Assembly (NCBI RefSeq): GCF_028595265.1
Contig: NZ_JAQQXP010000005.1
Span: forward strand, 69,962 to 133,961
DNA from: Alteromonas gilva
Lineage (GTDB): Bacteria > Pseudomonadota > Gammaproteobacteria > Enterobacterales > Alteromonadaceae
Direction of reading: 5' to 3'
DNA: 64,000 nucleotides
The notes under the pieces are model-generated. The model saw only the letters and a program-made list of their open reading frames with translations. It searched no databases and was not told the DNA's origin. Shown here one piece after another: positions 55,177-64,000 of this stretch (the stretch's first letter is position 1; the number at the start of each line of letters is the position of its first letter). Both the position numbers and the translations under genes were made by a program.

Positions 55177-55887
55177 CTAAAGCATTGACCCAAGCATTCC
55201 AATCATAAATCCGAAGATGCCGCCAAGTGGCGGTGCCCAGGCGTTGTCCATACGCACCTGGGGCGCAATATCCTGCAGTACTGAATAGAGAATTCCGCCA
55301 GCGGCAAATAACATGATGCCCGCAACCAAAGCGGTATACTGAGCCAGCCAATAATACCCTACCAGCGCCATCAGCGGCCCCAGCAACGCCATCAGGGTAA
55401 ACATAACCAGCAGTCGCTTACGGCTGTAATGTCCTGCCGCCCTGAGTTCGCGATAGGCATTAAAGCCTTCAGGAAAGTTTTGCACTGCCACTAACACGCC
55501 AAGCAATAAACTGCCGCCGCCAAGTGCCGCGGTTGTGCCCAGGGCAATTGACTCGGGTACAAAGTCTGACAACATGGAGGCGAGCTGGCTCGCCGGCAAC
55601 TGATTTCGGGCCAGCCAGATATCCAGTGCCATAAATGCCAGGGCGCCAGCCAAAAAACTCCCGCACGCACTTAAAATTCCAAGCTCTGCCAAACCATCAG
55701 GCACCAACACAAGTGCCACAGCAGAGAGTAATGCACCCGCCCCCATGGCCAAAACACCATGGCGGAGCTCTTCATCCAGCCAGGCAGGAAACACGCCTTC
55801 TGCACATGCCAATAGCGCCCCTGCAGGCATTGCTAACCCGGCAATCAGCGCTATTAGCACTACGTTAATAACCGCGGTGTCTGTCAA
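55177..55887 (-). CDS. ZIP family metal transporter
   Basis: A 236-residue membrane protein with about eight helices. The two conserved ZIP helices carry SDFVPESIALG (E112) and VAVQNFPEGFNA (E140), the paired metal-binding sites. His at the first positions of the classical HNxPEG motif is Asp or Gln here, as in ZIP subgroups with PES/NxPEG. Zn2+, Mn2+ or Fe2+ could be carried. It ends 37 bp after ispB, on the opposite strand. Confidence 0.85.
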   Translation of the reverse strand: MTDTAVINVVLIALIAGLAMPAGALLACAEGVFPAWLDEELRHGVLAMGAGALLSAVALVLVPDGLAELGILSACGSFLAGALAFMALDIWLARNQLPASQLASMLSDFVPESIALGTTAALGGGSLLLGVLVAVQNFPEGFNAYRELRAAGHYSRKRLLVMFTLMALLGPLMALVGYYWLAQYTALVAGIMLFAAGGILYSVLQDIAPQVRMDNAWAPPLGGIFGFMIGMLGSML

Positions 55888-55921
55888 TGATTTTCCGCCT
55901 GTCGCTTGTTAATACAGAAGG

Positions 55922-57241
55922 CTAGTCTAAGCCGGCCAGCCTGGTCATATTTTCATTGTTATCGCGGTGTACGATAATATTGTCTTCAATCCGTATGCCG
56001 CCATAGGGTCGGTACTGGTCAACTTTATCCCAGTTAATGTATTTGGTTGCCTCACTTGATTTGAGGTCCGCCAACAGTGAGTCAATAAAATACAGGCCTG
56101 GCTCAATTGTAAAGACCTGGCGTGCTTCGACCGTGCGTGTGCAACGCAAAAACGGATGATCCTCGGGAGCCGGGTTTGGCGTGCCACGGTCATCGGCAAT
56201 CAAACCGCCCACATCGTGCACCTGCAGACCTAAAAAGTGGCCAATGCCATGGGGGAAAAACGTGCGGGTAATGCCTTGTGCCACACAATCCTCTGCGCTC
56301 AGATTAACTAATCCGGCATTCACCAGAATGTTAGCAATCCCGCGATGGGCGCTGCGGTGAATGTCGGCGTAATCAATACCCGGTTTGAGTTGGCCAATAA
56401 GCTCAATGGTCAGGCTATTTAACTGGCTGATTAACTCACTGAAAATAGTCTTACCAAAGCTGTAGGTTCGGGTTATATCCGCAGCATAACCATTAAAGTT
56501 TGCCCCGGCATCAATTAAGAAAGAACGGTGGCTGGCAGGCTTGAGCGTATCATAATGCATGTAATGCAAAATTGAGCAATGCTCATTAAGTGCCACAATG
56601 CCGGTGTAAGGCACGTCATTATCACCCTGCTGGGTGGCAGCGTTATACGCTAAATTAATATTGAATTCACTTTCGCCAGCATTAAATGCGGCCGCCGCTG
56701 CTTTATGTCCTGCTACCGCTACTTTATTCGCCTCGCGCATACAGGCCAGCTCGTAATCGGTTTTGTAAGCCCGGTGATAGTGCAAATAATGCAAGGCGCG
56801 GTCGGGGTTAACATTTTCAAAACCAAGGGCCCCGGCCACTTCGATATACTCGCCCACATAAGCAAAACCAGACTTGTCATAGGGAAGGTGTTTTTCCACC
56901 ATATCAGCTTGCTTTAGCATCACGATATCAAAACAATCCACCCAAAAATCATCAGGCTCAGGCGGCACTTTATGCCAAAAATCCAAGGGCCGGTAAAAGA
57001 TCAGTTTGGGTTTATCTATGCCATTGACCACGAGCCAGCAATTGGGATTGTCAATAACCGGTAACCAAGCTTTAAACTGGGGATTGACCTTAAACGGATA
57101 ATGGTTGTCATCAAGAAACAAACGTTTACTCTGACCTGAATGAATTACCAATCCTTCAATTCCCTCGCGCTCAACGGCCTCGCGTGTGCGCTGTTGAAGT
57201 ATGTCGATATGCGCTGCATACAGGTCATCTTGCTCTGTCAT
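55922..57241 (-). CDS. pepQ: Xaa-Pro dipeptidase PepQ
   Basis: A 439-residue M24 metalloenzyme that splits dipeptides with C-terminal proline. The creatinase-like N-terminal domain (1-160) is followed by the pita-bread domain with metal ligands in DAGANFNGYAADITRTY, HGIGHFLGLQVHD and the late Glu-containing FTIEPGLYF and IEDNIIV. Length matches E. coli PepQ (443). It would free proline for putA. It ends 34 bp before the ZIP gene on the same strand. Confidence 0.94.
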   Translation of the reverse strand: MTEQDDLYAAHIDILQQRTREAVEREGIEGLVIHSGQSKRLFLDDNHYPFKVNPQFKAWLPVIDNPNCWLVVNGIDKPKLIFYRPLDFWHKVPPEPDDFWVDCFDIVMLKQADMVEKHLPYDKSGFAYVGEYIEVAGALGFENVNPDRALHYLHYHRAYKTDYELACMREANKVAVAGHKAAAAAFNAGESEFNINLAYNAATQQGDNDVPYTGIVALNEHCSILHYMHYDTLKPASHRSFLIDAGANFNGYAADITRTYSFGKTIFSELISQLNSLTIELIGQLKPGIDYADIHRSAHRGIANILVNAGLVNLSAEDCVAQGITRTFFPHGIGHFLGLQVHDVGGLIADDRGTPNPAPEDHPFLRCTRTVEARQVFTIEPGLYFIDSLLADLKSSEATKYINWDKVDQYRPYGGIRIEDNIIVHRDNNENMTRLAGLD

Positions 57242-57291
57242 AGTGCCTCTGTCGTTTTTATCATTTAATTTTGCGTAACCCTACCATTTGA

Positions 57292-59244
57292 TCAGGGTAA
57301 AGTCAGGCTGTCCGCCGACACTTTCATGCGACTTAAAGTGTCAAATAACTCGGATTGCTGCCCCAGCTGAACCTGATATATATACCGGTACGCCATCACC
57401 GCTTTGACGTAATGTCGGGTCTCGTGATAGGGAATGTTCTCTATCCAGATATCAAGTTCCTGCTCCCCCTCCGTCGGCAGCCACTGCAAAACCCGCCGCC
57501 AACCAGCGTTATAAGATGCAGATACCAGTACCGGATTATGGTTGAGCTTATCGTTGAGGTATTTCAGATACTGCATGCCAAACTCAAGGTTTTGTTCAGG
57601 TTGGAGCAGCGAACTGTAACTGACCTTCTGTTTACTGATGTAATTGACGGTACCCGGCATCAGTTGCATCAGGCCCCGCGCACCAGCCGGGGAGACGGCG
57701 TCGACCATAAAGGAGCTTTCCCGGCGGGCGATGGCCATGGCAAACGCTTGATCAACGTCATGCTGACTCGCCCGCTGACGGAACTCGTCAGCAAACGCCA
57801 GCGGAAAACGGCGTTTCACATCGCTGTAGTACCCTGTATTGGCAAATCCTATGATAGCCTGGTCGTGCCAGCCCCAGTCGCTGGCAATCAGGGTTGCCGC
57901 GTGTTGTTCCGCGTTGGTGAGTCGCTGGTTTAAATGGTACCACTCGCGCCTTGCCTCCACAAAACGCCCTAACTTGAACCATTCATAGGAGCGCTGTACC
58001 GCGGGTACTGTGCTTACTTTCGCTATTGTGTAGTCACTGACTACCAGGGGTCTGTCGGCAAGTTGTGGTTGCTGTTGTAAGCGGGCGCTCGCCAAAAACC
58101 CATAGTAGTGTCGTTCATCTGCAAGTGCAGTGAACAGTTGCTGTTGTTCCTGATGGAATCCCAGCTCCCCTAAGCTACGAGCGCGCCAATACCTCAATGC
58201 GCTTTGTTGTTGCTCCTCAGGCGGCGCTGACTCAATAACACTGAGTACCTTGGCCCAGTCCCGTTGCCGCAGCCAATAGGCAAGATGCCAGTGACGCACG
58301 TCCTCATCCGCCGCCGGAACATTCGCTCTGGATAACCACTCTTCGGCACTGGACTCACCTTCGAGCACTGAATTAATCGCAATCGCGCGTTCAATCTCAC
58401 GAATTTGCACATCATTAAAGCTAACCTTGTCCTGCCAGTACTGAAATGCTTTGATTGCTTTTTCCGGCGACTGCCACGCTAGACGAATAAGCCCGTAGTA
58501 CAGAACAGGCCGCTCCCAGCGCGGATAACGGCCAGGAAACTCCCTGTACCTGAGTACGGTTGTTGGATTACGGTGTGTGGCACGCCACAAGGCTACCAGG
58601 TAATGATAAGAATCCGGCAGGCGGCGTTGCAAATATCCCAGTAAATTACGGTCACCACCGCGAATCACCTTTTCGACACGTTGTAACACCATGTCTGTGG
58701 TCATCCGTCCGTTTTTTTTCCACACCGCAAATACCGGATCACACTCTTTGGGCTGCGAGTCACCCGACAGCCACAGGTCATCAACTTGTTCGAACCAGTA
58801 ATCGGGAGTGTCTGTAAGTTGTAGCTGATAGTCGAGGTAGGTACAGGTGTAACGAGTGCCGAGTCCCGGTTGATAGGCGTCGATGAAAACCGCTTTGCGC
58901 GCTCTTTGACTGAGTAAATCCAGCCAGCGCTTGCGTAACCGATCAGCAATGGGTGTACCGGCATAGCGGGCGAGAAACGCCTCAACGGTGTCATCACTGA
59001 GATTTGCCAGGGTACGTTCTGCCAGCCGCAGTTTCAGGTAAGGCACTAACGGATAATTCGCTAACTCTTCAATATCGGCATGAATAGCCGGCAATTTCGA
59101 AACAGGCAGCGAGTTCAGTTGTTTTTCAAGGCTTAAAAATTGCTCGCGTTGCTGATTGCGCAAGGCGCCATCCTCTGCCCAGGATGACTGGCATACGATA
59201 TAGCTTGCACATGCAAACAATACTAGCCAAAACGATTCCCGCAC
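57292..59244 (-). CDS. slt: Soluble lytic murein transglycosylase
   Basis: A 650-residue periplasmic enzyme that cuts the glycan strands of peptidoglycan, forming 1,6-anhydroMurNAc. A signal peptide precedes the helical superhelix (about 30-440). The catalytic goose-type lysozyme domain follows, with ARRESSFMVDAVSPAGARGL (catalytic Glu in RES) and MQLMPGT. I take the GTG at 59244, with AGGAG six bases upstream, rather than an in-frame codon 39 bases earlier. The AmpG-like permease of this window could recover its products. Confidence 0.93.
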   Translation of the reverse strand: MRESFWLVLFACASYIVCQSSWAEDGALRNQQREQFLSLEKQLNSLPVSKLPAIHADIEELANYPLVPYLKLRLAERTLANLSDDTVEAFLARYAGTPIADRLRKRWLDLLSQRARKAVFIDAYQPGLGTRYTCTYLDYQLQLTDTPDYWFEQVDDLWLSGDSQPKECDPVFAVWKKNGRMTTDMVLQRVEKVIRGGDRNLLGYLQRRLPDSYHYLVALWRATHRNPTTVLRYREFPGRYPRWERPVLYYGLIRLAWQSPEKAIKAFQYWQDKVSFNDVQIREIERAIAINSVLEGESSAEEWLSRANVPAADEDVRHWHLAYWLRQRDWAKVLSVIESAPPEEQQQSALRYWRARSLGELGFHQEQQQLFTALADERHYYGFLASARLQQQPQLADRPLVVSDYTIAKVSTVPAVQRSYEWFKLGRFVEARREWYHLNQRLTNAEQHAATLIASDWGWHDQAIIGFANTGYYSDVKRRFPLAFADEFRQRASQHDVDQAFAMAIARRESSFMVDAVSPAGARGLMQLMPGTVNYISKQKVSYSSLLQPEQNLEFGMQYLKYLNDKLNHNPVLVSASYNAGWRRVLQWLPTEGEQELDIWIENIPYHETRHYVKAVMAYRYIYQVQLGQQSELFDTLSRMKVSADSLTLP

Positions 59245-59540
59245 AGCATCTCCTCTGTTGCCAGTTGATATCAGTCTACACAATTCAGTTTAAGCCTATT
59301 CACTGACGCATAACAGCCTTTTTAAATAAATGATGCGCGACAACTAGCTGGGCAAAAAGCCATCAGCGATGCTACCCTCATAGGGAGTAAGCTGCACCAA
59401 TCAAGCAGGTTATGCCCCCTGGCAGGTCGAAGGTGGCAGTGTCACCGCCGTAAAAACGCCTGCTATACACAACTATAAGTAAATTAAATAGGCCTCTGAC
59501 GGCTTGAAAACATTAGCTTTGATGCCATTTATACAGCAAA
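59245..59540. other. Intergenic region between slt and fadB
   Basis: No coding frame is convincing. The 59350-59460 part is more GC-rich than the AT-rich edges and has a small hairpin (GGTG/CACC near 59431-59444). I cannot match it to a known riboswitch or RNA. Confidence 0.35.
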
Positions 59541-59560
59541 ATTGAAACAGTCGTTTGAAT
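59541..59560 (+). promoter_or_regulatory. PsrA-like operator upstream of fadBA
   Basis: GAAAC-AGTC-GTTTG (59544-59557) fits the published PsrA consensus G/CAAAC-N2-4-GTTTG/C at every position. In gammaproteobacteria outside the enterics, PsrA is a common repressor of fatty acid oxidation. No psrA gene is in this window. Confidence 0.65.
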
Positions 59561-59565
59561 TTGTG

Positions 59566-59594
59566 TTGAAATTTAACTCTGCATTGGAAAGAAT
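59566..59594 (+). promoter_or_regulatory. Candidate fadBA promoter
   Basis: -35 TTGAAA and -10 AAGAAT are separated by 17 bp, starting 8 bp after the PsrA-like site and 71 bp before the fadB start. Confidence 0.45.
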
Positions 59595-59664
59595 CAGGGG
59601 TTATAAAGAGTACGCGCCTCCCTACAACTTTTAATTTCATGCGTGATGCTGAAAGGAGACAACA

Positions 59665-61815
59665 ATGATTTACGAAGGCCAAAATCTAACGGTTGGGCTG
59701 TTAGATAACGGTATAGCCGAGTTAGTGTTTGACGCGGCTGGATCGGTTAATAAATTTGACCGCCAGACGATCGATGAATTAGATAAAGCAACCCAGGCGA
59801 TTGCTAGCGATCCTGATGTTAAAGGTGTTGTAGTCCGTAGCGTAAAATCCGCATTTATTGTTGGCGCTGATATCACTGAGTTCACGGCGATGTTCGAGCA
59901 ACCGGAAGAAGAAATACTTGAATGGGTTGCCAGAACGTCGCAAGTATTTGACCGCTTTGAAGATTTAGCCGTACCGACGATTGCCGCTATTAACGGCTTC
60001 GCATTAGGCGGCGGTTGCGAAATGGCGCTGGCTTGTGACCTGCGGGTTGCGGATACCACCGCCGCCATTGGCCTGCCTGAAGTTAAGTTAGGCCTGATGC
60101 CCGGCTTTGGTGGCACAGTGCGCCTGCCCCGACTAATTGGCTCTGATAACGCTTTGGAGTGGATGACCACAGGTAAAGACCGTAAAGGTCAGCAAGCACT
60201 GGATGAAGGCGCCATTGACGCCCTGGTTGCACCTGAAAAGCTCGTTGACGCTGCTCTTAGTATGGTTAACGACGCCATCGCAGGTCGACTTGACTGGCTG
60301 GCACGCCGTACAACCAAAAAGGCCCCGCTGAAACTGAACAGCAACGAAGCTATGATGAGTTTCTCTACCGCACAGGCATTTGTTGCCGCCAAAGCAGGCA
60401 AGCATTACCCGGCGCCGCATATGATGGTTGAAACCGTTAAAAATGCCGCAGGTCTGGACCGTGACGGCGCTCTTGCGCTGGAAAACCAGGGTTTTGTAAA
60501 ACTCGCCAAAACCGATGCAGCGAAAGCGCAGGTAGGCATTTTCCTGGCCGACCAGTTGGTGAAAGGCAAAGGTAAAAAACTGTCTAAGTCAGCCACTAAA
60601 ACTGTAACCACTAACGCCGTGCTCGGCGCTGGTATTATGGGTGGCGGTATCTCCTATCAAAGCGCAGTGAAAGGCTTGCCGGTAATTATGAAAGACATCA
60701 ATCAGAAGGCGCTGGACCTGGGCCTGTCTGAAGCTGCGAAAATTCTTAACAAAGGGATGCAATTAGGCAAAGTTGACGCCGATAAAATGGCGTCAACCCT
60801 TAACAGCATTACCCCTACTTTAGAATACAGCGCCATAAAAGATGTCGACATGGTGATCGAAGCGGTTGTTGAAAACCCGAAAGTGAAGAGCTCGGTACTG
60901 AAAGAAACCGAGCAGCATGTTGGCAATGAGACGATTTTGTGTTCCAACACGTCGACTATTTCGATAAACCAGTTAGCCGAAAGCCTTGAGCGGCCTGAGT
61001 TATTCTGTGGCATGCATTTCTTTAATCCGGTACATCGCATGCCCCTGGTAGAAATTATCCGCGGTGAGAAAACCTCAGACGACACCATTGCCACCGTCGT
61101 CGCTACCACGCTTAAGATGGGTAAAACCCCGATTGTGGTTAACGATTGCCCTGGCTTTCTGGTCAACCGGGTATTATTCCCTTACTTTGCCGGCTTCTCC
61201 AAACTGGTTCTTGACGGCGCCGACTTTACCGCCGTAGATAAAGTGATGGAGAAACAGTTTGGCTGGCCTATGGGTCCTGCCTATCTGCTGGACGTCGTGG
61301 GCATGGACACTGCCGATCACGCCGCCTCGGTAATGGCCGACGGCATCCCGGAGCGGATGCAAAAGATAGCCAATGATCCGGTAACGCTATTGTTTAAAAA
61401 CGATCGCCTCGGCAAAAAGAACGGCAAGGGCTTTTATAACTTTAGCAAGGATAAGCGCGGCAAACCCACCAAGGATGCGGCAGAAGAGGCCTATGCCCTG
61501 ATTAAGCCACAGCAATCTGATGAACAGACATTCACTAGCGAGGAAATTATTGCCCGCCTGATGATTCCTATGGCCAACGAAGCGATTCGCTGCCTGGAAG
61601 AAGGCATTGTGGCAAGTGCTGAAGAAGCTGATATGGCGCTCATTTATGGTCTGGGCTTCCCCCCCTTCCGCGGCGGTATTTTCCGTTATATTGAAACTAT
61701 GGGATTAGCGAATTTTGTCGAACTTGCCGACAAATACGCTCATCTTGGGCCGATTTACCAAATTACTGACGGCGTACGAAAAATGGCCGCAGACGGTAAG
61801 TCATACTTCGCATAA
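59665..61815 (+). CDS. fadB: Fatty acid oxidation complex subunit alpha FadB
   Basis: A 716-residue multifunctional enzyme. The N-terminal enoyl-CoA hydratase/isomerase (1-190) has AINGFALGGGCEMALACDLR and GLPEVKLGLMPGFGGTVRLP. The 3-hydroxyacyl-CoA dehydrogenase (about 310-715) has the NAD site GAGIMGGGISYQSAVKG and the catalytic His in MHFFNPVHRMPLVEII. Length is near E. coli FadB (729). AAAGGAG lies about eight bases before the ATG. It is 20 bp upstream of fadA, the standard beta-oxidation pair. Confidence 0.95.
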   Translation: MIYEGQNLTVGLLDNGIAELVFDAAGSVNKFDRQTIDELDKATQAIASDPDVKGVVVRSVKSAFIVGADITEFTAMFEQPEEEILEWVARTSQVFDRFEDLAVPTIAAINGFALGGGCEMALACDLRVADTTAAIGLPEVKLGLMPGFGGTVRLPRLIGSDNALEWMTTGKDRKGQQALDEGAIDALVAPEKLVDAALSMVNDAIAGRLDWLARRTTKKAPLKLNSNEAMMSFSTAQAFVAAKAGKHYPAPHMMVETVKNAAGLDRDGALALENQGFVKLAKTDAAKAQVGIFLADQLVKGKGKKLSKSATKTVTTNAVLGAGIMGGGISYQSAVKGLPVIMKDINQKALDLGLSEAAKILNKGMQLGKVDADKMASTLNSITPTLEYSAIKDVDMVIEAVVENPKVKSSVLKETEQHVGNETILCSNTSTISINQLAESLERPELFCGMHFFNPVHRMPLVEIIRGEKTSDDTIATVVATTLKMGKTPIVVNDCPGFLVNRVLFPYFAGFSKLVLDGADFTAVDKVMEKQFGWPMGPAYLLDVVGMDTADHAASVMADGIPERMQKIANDPVTLLFKNDRLGKKNGKGFYNFSKDKRGKPTKDAAEEAYALIKPQQSDEQTFTSEEIIARLMIPMANEAIRCLEEGIVASAEEADMALIYGLGFPPFRGGIFRYIETMGLANFVELADKYAHLGPIYQITDGVRKMAADGKSYFA

Positions 61816-61835
61816 TCACCTTAGGAGAATAAATA

Positions 61836-62999
61836 ATGAAAGATGTCGTAGTAATAGACTGTATTCGTACCCCCATGGGTCGTTCCAAGGGTGGTGTTTT
61901 CAGAAACGTTCGCGCCGAAACGCTTTCCGCACATCTGATGAGCGCGCTGCTGGCGAGAAATCCCGGTGTTGATCCCAGCGAAATTGAAGACATTATCTGG
62001 GGCTGTGTGCAACAAACTAAAGAACAGGGGTTCAATGTTGCCCGTAACGCACAACTGTTAACCAATATTCCACGCAGCACTGCCGCAGTCACCGTTAACC
62101 GTTTATGCGGATCGTCAATGCAGGCATTGCACGATGCCAGCCGTGGTATCATGACCGGTCAGGGAGATGTATACATGATCGGTGGTGTTGAACACATGGG
62201 GCACGTACCGATGACGTTCAATTTGGACTTTCATCCGGGACTGGCTAAATATACCGCGAAAGCGTCGGGCAATATGGGCATGACCGCCGAATTGCTGGGC
62301 CGTCAAAATGGCATTACCCGCGAAATGCAGGATGCTTTCGGTGCGCGCTCGCATCAACGCGCTCATCAGGCTCACCTGGAAGGCCGTTGGGCTAACGAAA
62401 TCGTGCCCACCGAAGGTCATGATGCCGACGGCGTACTAAAGCTTATTGATCACGATGAAGTTATTCGTCCTGAGACCACCACCGACACACTATCAGGCCT
62501 GCGACCAGTATTCGATCCGGTAAACGGCACTGTTACCGCTGGTAACGCGTCGGCCATTTCTGACGGTGCATCCGCCATGTTATTGATGTCTGCTGAGCGC
62601 GCTAAAGCTCTGGGCCTGACGCCCCGGGCGAAAATCCGCGCAATGGGTGTAGCAGGTTGCGATGCGGCAATCATGGGCTATGGCCCGGTACCCGCTACCC
62701 AGAAAGCCCTTAAGCGAGCCGGCATGAGCATGGATGATATTGAGATTGCCGAGTTCAACGAAGCCTTTGCAGCACAAGCGTTAAGCTGTATTAAACAGCT
62801 GGGTTGGCTGGATAAATATGATGACAACGTGAACCTCAACGGTGGTGCCATAGCACTTGGCCACCCACTGGGATGCTCCGGGTCACGGATCAGCACGACG
62901 TTGCTCAACCTGATGGAAGCGAACAACAAGTCGGTGGGGTTAGCGACCATGTGTATCGGCCTTGGTCAGGGTATTGCAACGATATTTGAACGGGTTTAA
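61836..62999 (+). CDS. fadA: 3-ketoacyl-CoA thiolase FadA
   Basis: A 387-residue thiolase, the beta subunit of the fatty acid oxidation complex. The acyl-accepting Cys lies in VNRLCGSSMQALHDA, the His in IAEFNEAFAAQA and GGAIALGHPLGCSGSR, and the second Cys in ATMCIGLGQG. Length equals E. coli FadA. AGGAG lies in front of the ATG, and a terminator follows. Confidence 0.97.
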   Translation: MKDVVVIDCIRTPMGRSKGGVFRNVRAETLSAHLMSALLARNPGVDPSEIEDIIWGCVQQTKEQGFNVARNAQLLTNIPRSTAAVTVNRLCGSSMQALHDASRGIMTGQGDVYMIGGVEHMGHVPMTFNLDFHPGLAKYTAKASGNMGMTAELLGRQNGITREMQDAFGARSHQRAHQAHLEGRWANEIVPTEGHDADGVLKLIDHDEVIRPETTTDTLSGLRPVFDPVNGTVTAGNASAISDGASAMLLMSAERAKALGLTPRAKIRAMGVAGCDAAIMGYGPVPATQKALKRAGMSMDDIEIAEFNEAFAAQALSCIKQLGWLDKYDDNVNLNGGAIALGHPLGCSGSRISTTLLNLMEANNKSVGLATMCIGLGQGIATIFERV

Positions 63000-63019
63000 T
63001 CAGCACACTCAACCAAATC

Positions 63020-63042
63020 AAGGGCGCGTTAGCGCCCTTTTT
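63020..63042 (+). terminator. Terminator of fadBA
   Basis: AAGGGCGC-GTTA-GCGCCC followed by five T, 20 bp after the fadA stop. Confidence 0.9.
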
Positions 63043-63105
63043 ATTGCCTAGCGGTTAACTAACTACTGCCCCTTGCTGTGTATTTTTCGCAGCAATCCGT
63101 CGCCG

Positions 63106-63669
63106 CTAGCAATAAGCAGAAAACGGAAACCACTCGGTGATTTCTATTGCTATTGCTCCGGACACTTTGATGACGTAAGTCCGGTAAGCGCATTGCTCAG
63201 TCACAGACTTATCTTCTAAAGCGTCACTAACAGTGCCAATATCGAGAATTTCCCGGTAGGTTTCGAGCCCCTCGTCACGTAATAACTCACCTATACCGAT
63301 TTTGTTCGCAATTAATTTTTCTGCGGTGTCAGCTGACAGCAAACTTAAATTGATATAGGAATCTGCAAAAGCATAAACCGTTGTGGTTTTGACACCGCTC
63401 AAATTGACCTTACGATGCAGGTAACGTTGGCCTTCTTCTTTTGTTAACGCAATGGTATTACTCACCGACGACAGCACATCCTGAAGAGTATTATTAACCA
63501 TTACCGGCTCCCAGAAATAGGCTTCCAGTGATTTGGTAACGGTGCCATCGGTAACCAGTAATGTTCTGAGAAATGCAGGAAGTACAGACAGATCTATACG
63601 TTCACCTTTTCGGTTTACTATTGTATCGCCAGCGACAAAGCCCCGGCTCTTAAACGACTCCTGTATCAA
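63106..63669 (-). CDS. Chorismate lyase/UTRA-fold protein (DUF98-like)
   Basis: A 187-residue protein. The pattern LRTLLVTDGTVTKSLEAYFW, then RYLHRKVNLSG, FADSYINLSLL and GIGELLRDEGLETYRE resembles the DUF98 branch of chorismate pyruvate-lyases, which release 4-hydroxybenzoate from chorismate. The resemblance is from memory of the family pattern. It is not a normal UbiC by length or N-terminus. The start is a TTG at 63669 with AGGAAG about eight bases upstream. It lies alone between fadA and the rrn operon, convergent with fadA. Confidence 0.5.
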   Translation of the reverse strand: MIQESFKSRGFVAGDTIVNRKGERIDLSVLPAFLRTLLVTDGTVTKSLEAYFWEPVMVNNTLQDVLSSVSNTIALTKEEGQRYLHRKVNLSGVKTTTVYAFADSYINLSLLSADTAEKLIANKIGIGELLRDEGLETYREILDIGTVSDALEDKSVTEQCAYRTYVIKVSGAIAIEITEWFPFSAYC

Positions 63670-63903
63670 TGGTTACTTCCTGAGTGTCGAAATAGGTCGT
63701 TAATATACCATAACCGGCTCCTTTTGGTTTTTTAAACGGGCGCGGGTTTAGTGGGTCTGTTGGTAATTAATCGTGTTCAAAACAGTGGTAGTGAAAAGTG
63801 AAGTAGTGAAGTAGCAAAGCGTGAGCACGCTGTTTATTGCGATATACATGACAGCGCGTGATATACCAGGCGTGTTAGCGTTATTGCTATTTTCGGGCAG
63901 AAA

Positions 63904-63938
63904 CAAAAAAGGCCCACTCATTTGAGTGGGCCTTCTTC
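63904..63938 (-). terminator. rrn operon terminator
   Basis: A 10 bp stem, GGCCCACTCA/TGAGTGGGCC, with an A run on the plus strand that becomes a T run for leftward transcription. It lies directly after the 5S rRNA gene. Confidence 0.92.
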
Positions 63939-63945
63939 TTAATTG

Positions 63946-64000
63946 GAGCCTGGCGGTGTGCTACTCTCACATGGGGAGACCCCACACTACCATCGCCGCT
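63946..64000 (-). rRNA. rrf: 5S ribosomal RNA, 3' end (cut by window edge)
   Basis: On the minus strand the last ~55 bases read as the 3' half of 5S rRNA, including GATGGTAGTGTGGGGTCTCC and CCATGTGAGAGTAG, and end in GCCAGGC, which pairs with the 5' end. The rest of an rRNA operon should lie beyond the right edge, transcribed leftward. The exact 3' end is approximate. Confidence 0.93.

Noticed and set aside
59350..59460. Possible structured RNA or riboswitch between slt and fadB
   Set aside because: The GC-richer patch and small hairpin do not match the conserved core of any riboswitch class I know. Kept only as an intergenic note.
63780..63830. Short direct repeats (GTGAAGTA-like) before the rrn terminator
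   Set aside because: Only a few imperfect units with no spacer structure, so not a CRISPR array or clear satellite.
1..64000. Prophage, genomic island, defence system or biosynthetic cluster
   Set aside because: No integrase, transposase, restriction-modification, CRISPR or large synthase genes were seen. Gene order is mostly conserved core, with decay only in the first 2.9 kb.

Overview
The window looks like chromosomal core sequence from a marine gammaproteobacterium of the Alteromonadales, close to Alteromonas, Aestuariibacter or Salinimonas. This is inferred from gene content and order only: the tolC-nudF-yqiB-cpdA-yqiA-parE block, ftsB-ispD-ispF-truD-surE-pcm-yqaA-nlpD-rpoS, rplU-rpmA-obgE facing ispB, fadBA, and a PrsT-type TPR lipoprotein. 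No species can be named. About 50 protein genes are supported. There is no phage, intact insertion sequence, CRISPR array or tRNA. The 3' end of a 5S rRNA gene enters at the right edge.

Layout. Bases 1-2887 are a decaying accessory patch: the start of an amidohydrolase, a LysR regulator, and a nucleoside-hydrolase pseudogene with at least three frameshifts and four stops. Bases 2888-9050 hold parE, yqiA, cpdA, yqiB and nudF leftward and tolC rightward. Bases 9051-20756 hold a 51-residue ORF, a voltage-gated-type cation channel with an unusual filter, an S10 peptidase, a large TPR lipoprotein, deaD, cysG, a transglutaminase-like exported protein and a PIN-PhoH protein. Bases 21091-27591 run rightward: rapA, an RluA-type pseudouridine synthase, a DUF3530 protein, a small orphan and an AmpG-like transporter.

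Bases 27624-35035 are a long leftward cluster: rppH, ptsP, a TSUP permease, lgt, thyA, a receiver-CheC fusion and a PAS-GGDEF diguanylate cyclase, ended by a terminator. Bases 35151-44484 hold mutH, a YfhL-type ferredoxin behind an FNR-like box, ygiF, ygiM, putA and a TIGR03545-like membrane protein. Bases 44525-51095 are the tightly packed ftsB-to-rpoS block. Bases 51284-59244 hold folA, obgE, rpmA, rplU, ispB, a ZIP transporter, pepQ and slt. Bases 59541-64000 hold fadBA behind a PsrA-like operator, a chorismate-lyase-like protein, and the rrn terminator with 5S.

Most genes are housekeeping: isoprenoid synthesis (ispD, ispF, ispB), cell division and envelope (ftsB, nlpD, lgt, slt, tolC), RNA metabolism (rppH, deaD, truD, rapA), stress response (rpoS, pcm, surE) and carbon catabolism (fadBA, putA). 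The most unusual items are the channel with a Ca-channel-like filter (TFEDWTD), the receiver-CheC/diguanylate cyclase pair at the end of the lgt-thyA cluster, the multiply broken nucleoside hydrolase opposite its likely LysR regulator, and the PsrA-like and FNR-like sites. I did not find a clear multi-gene undescribed defence or biosynthetic system.
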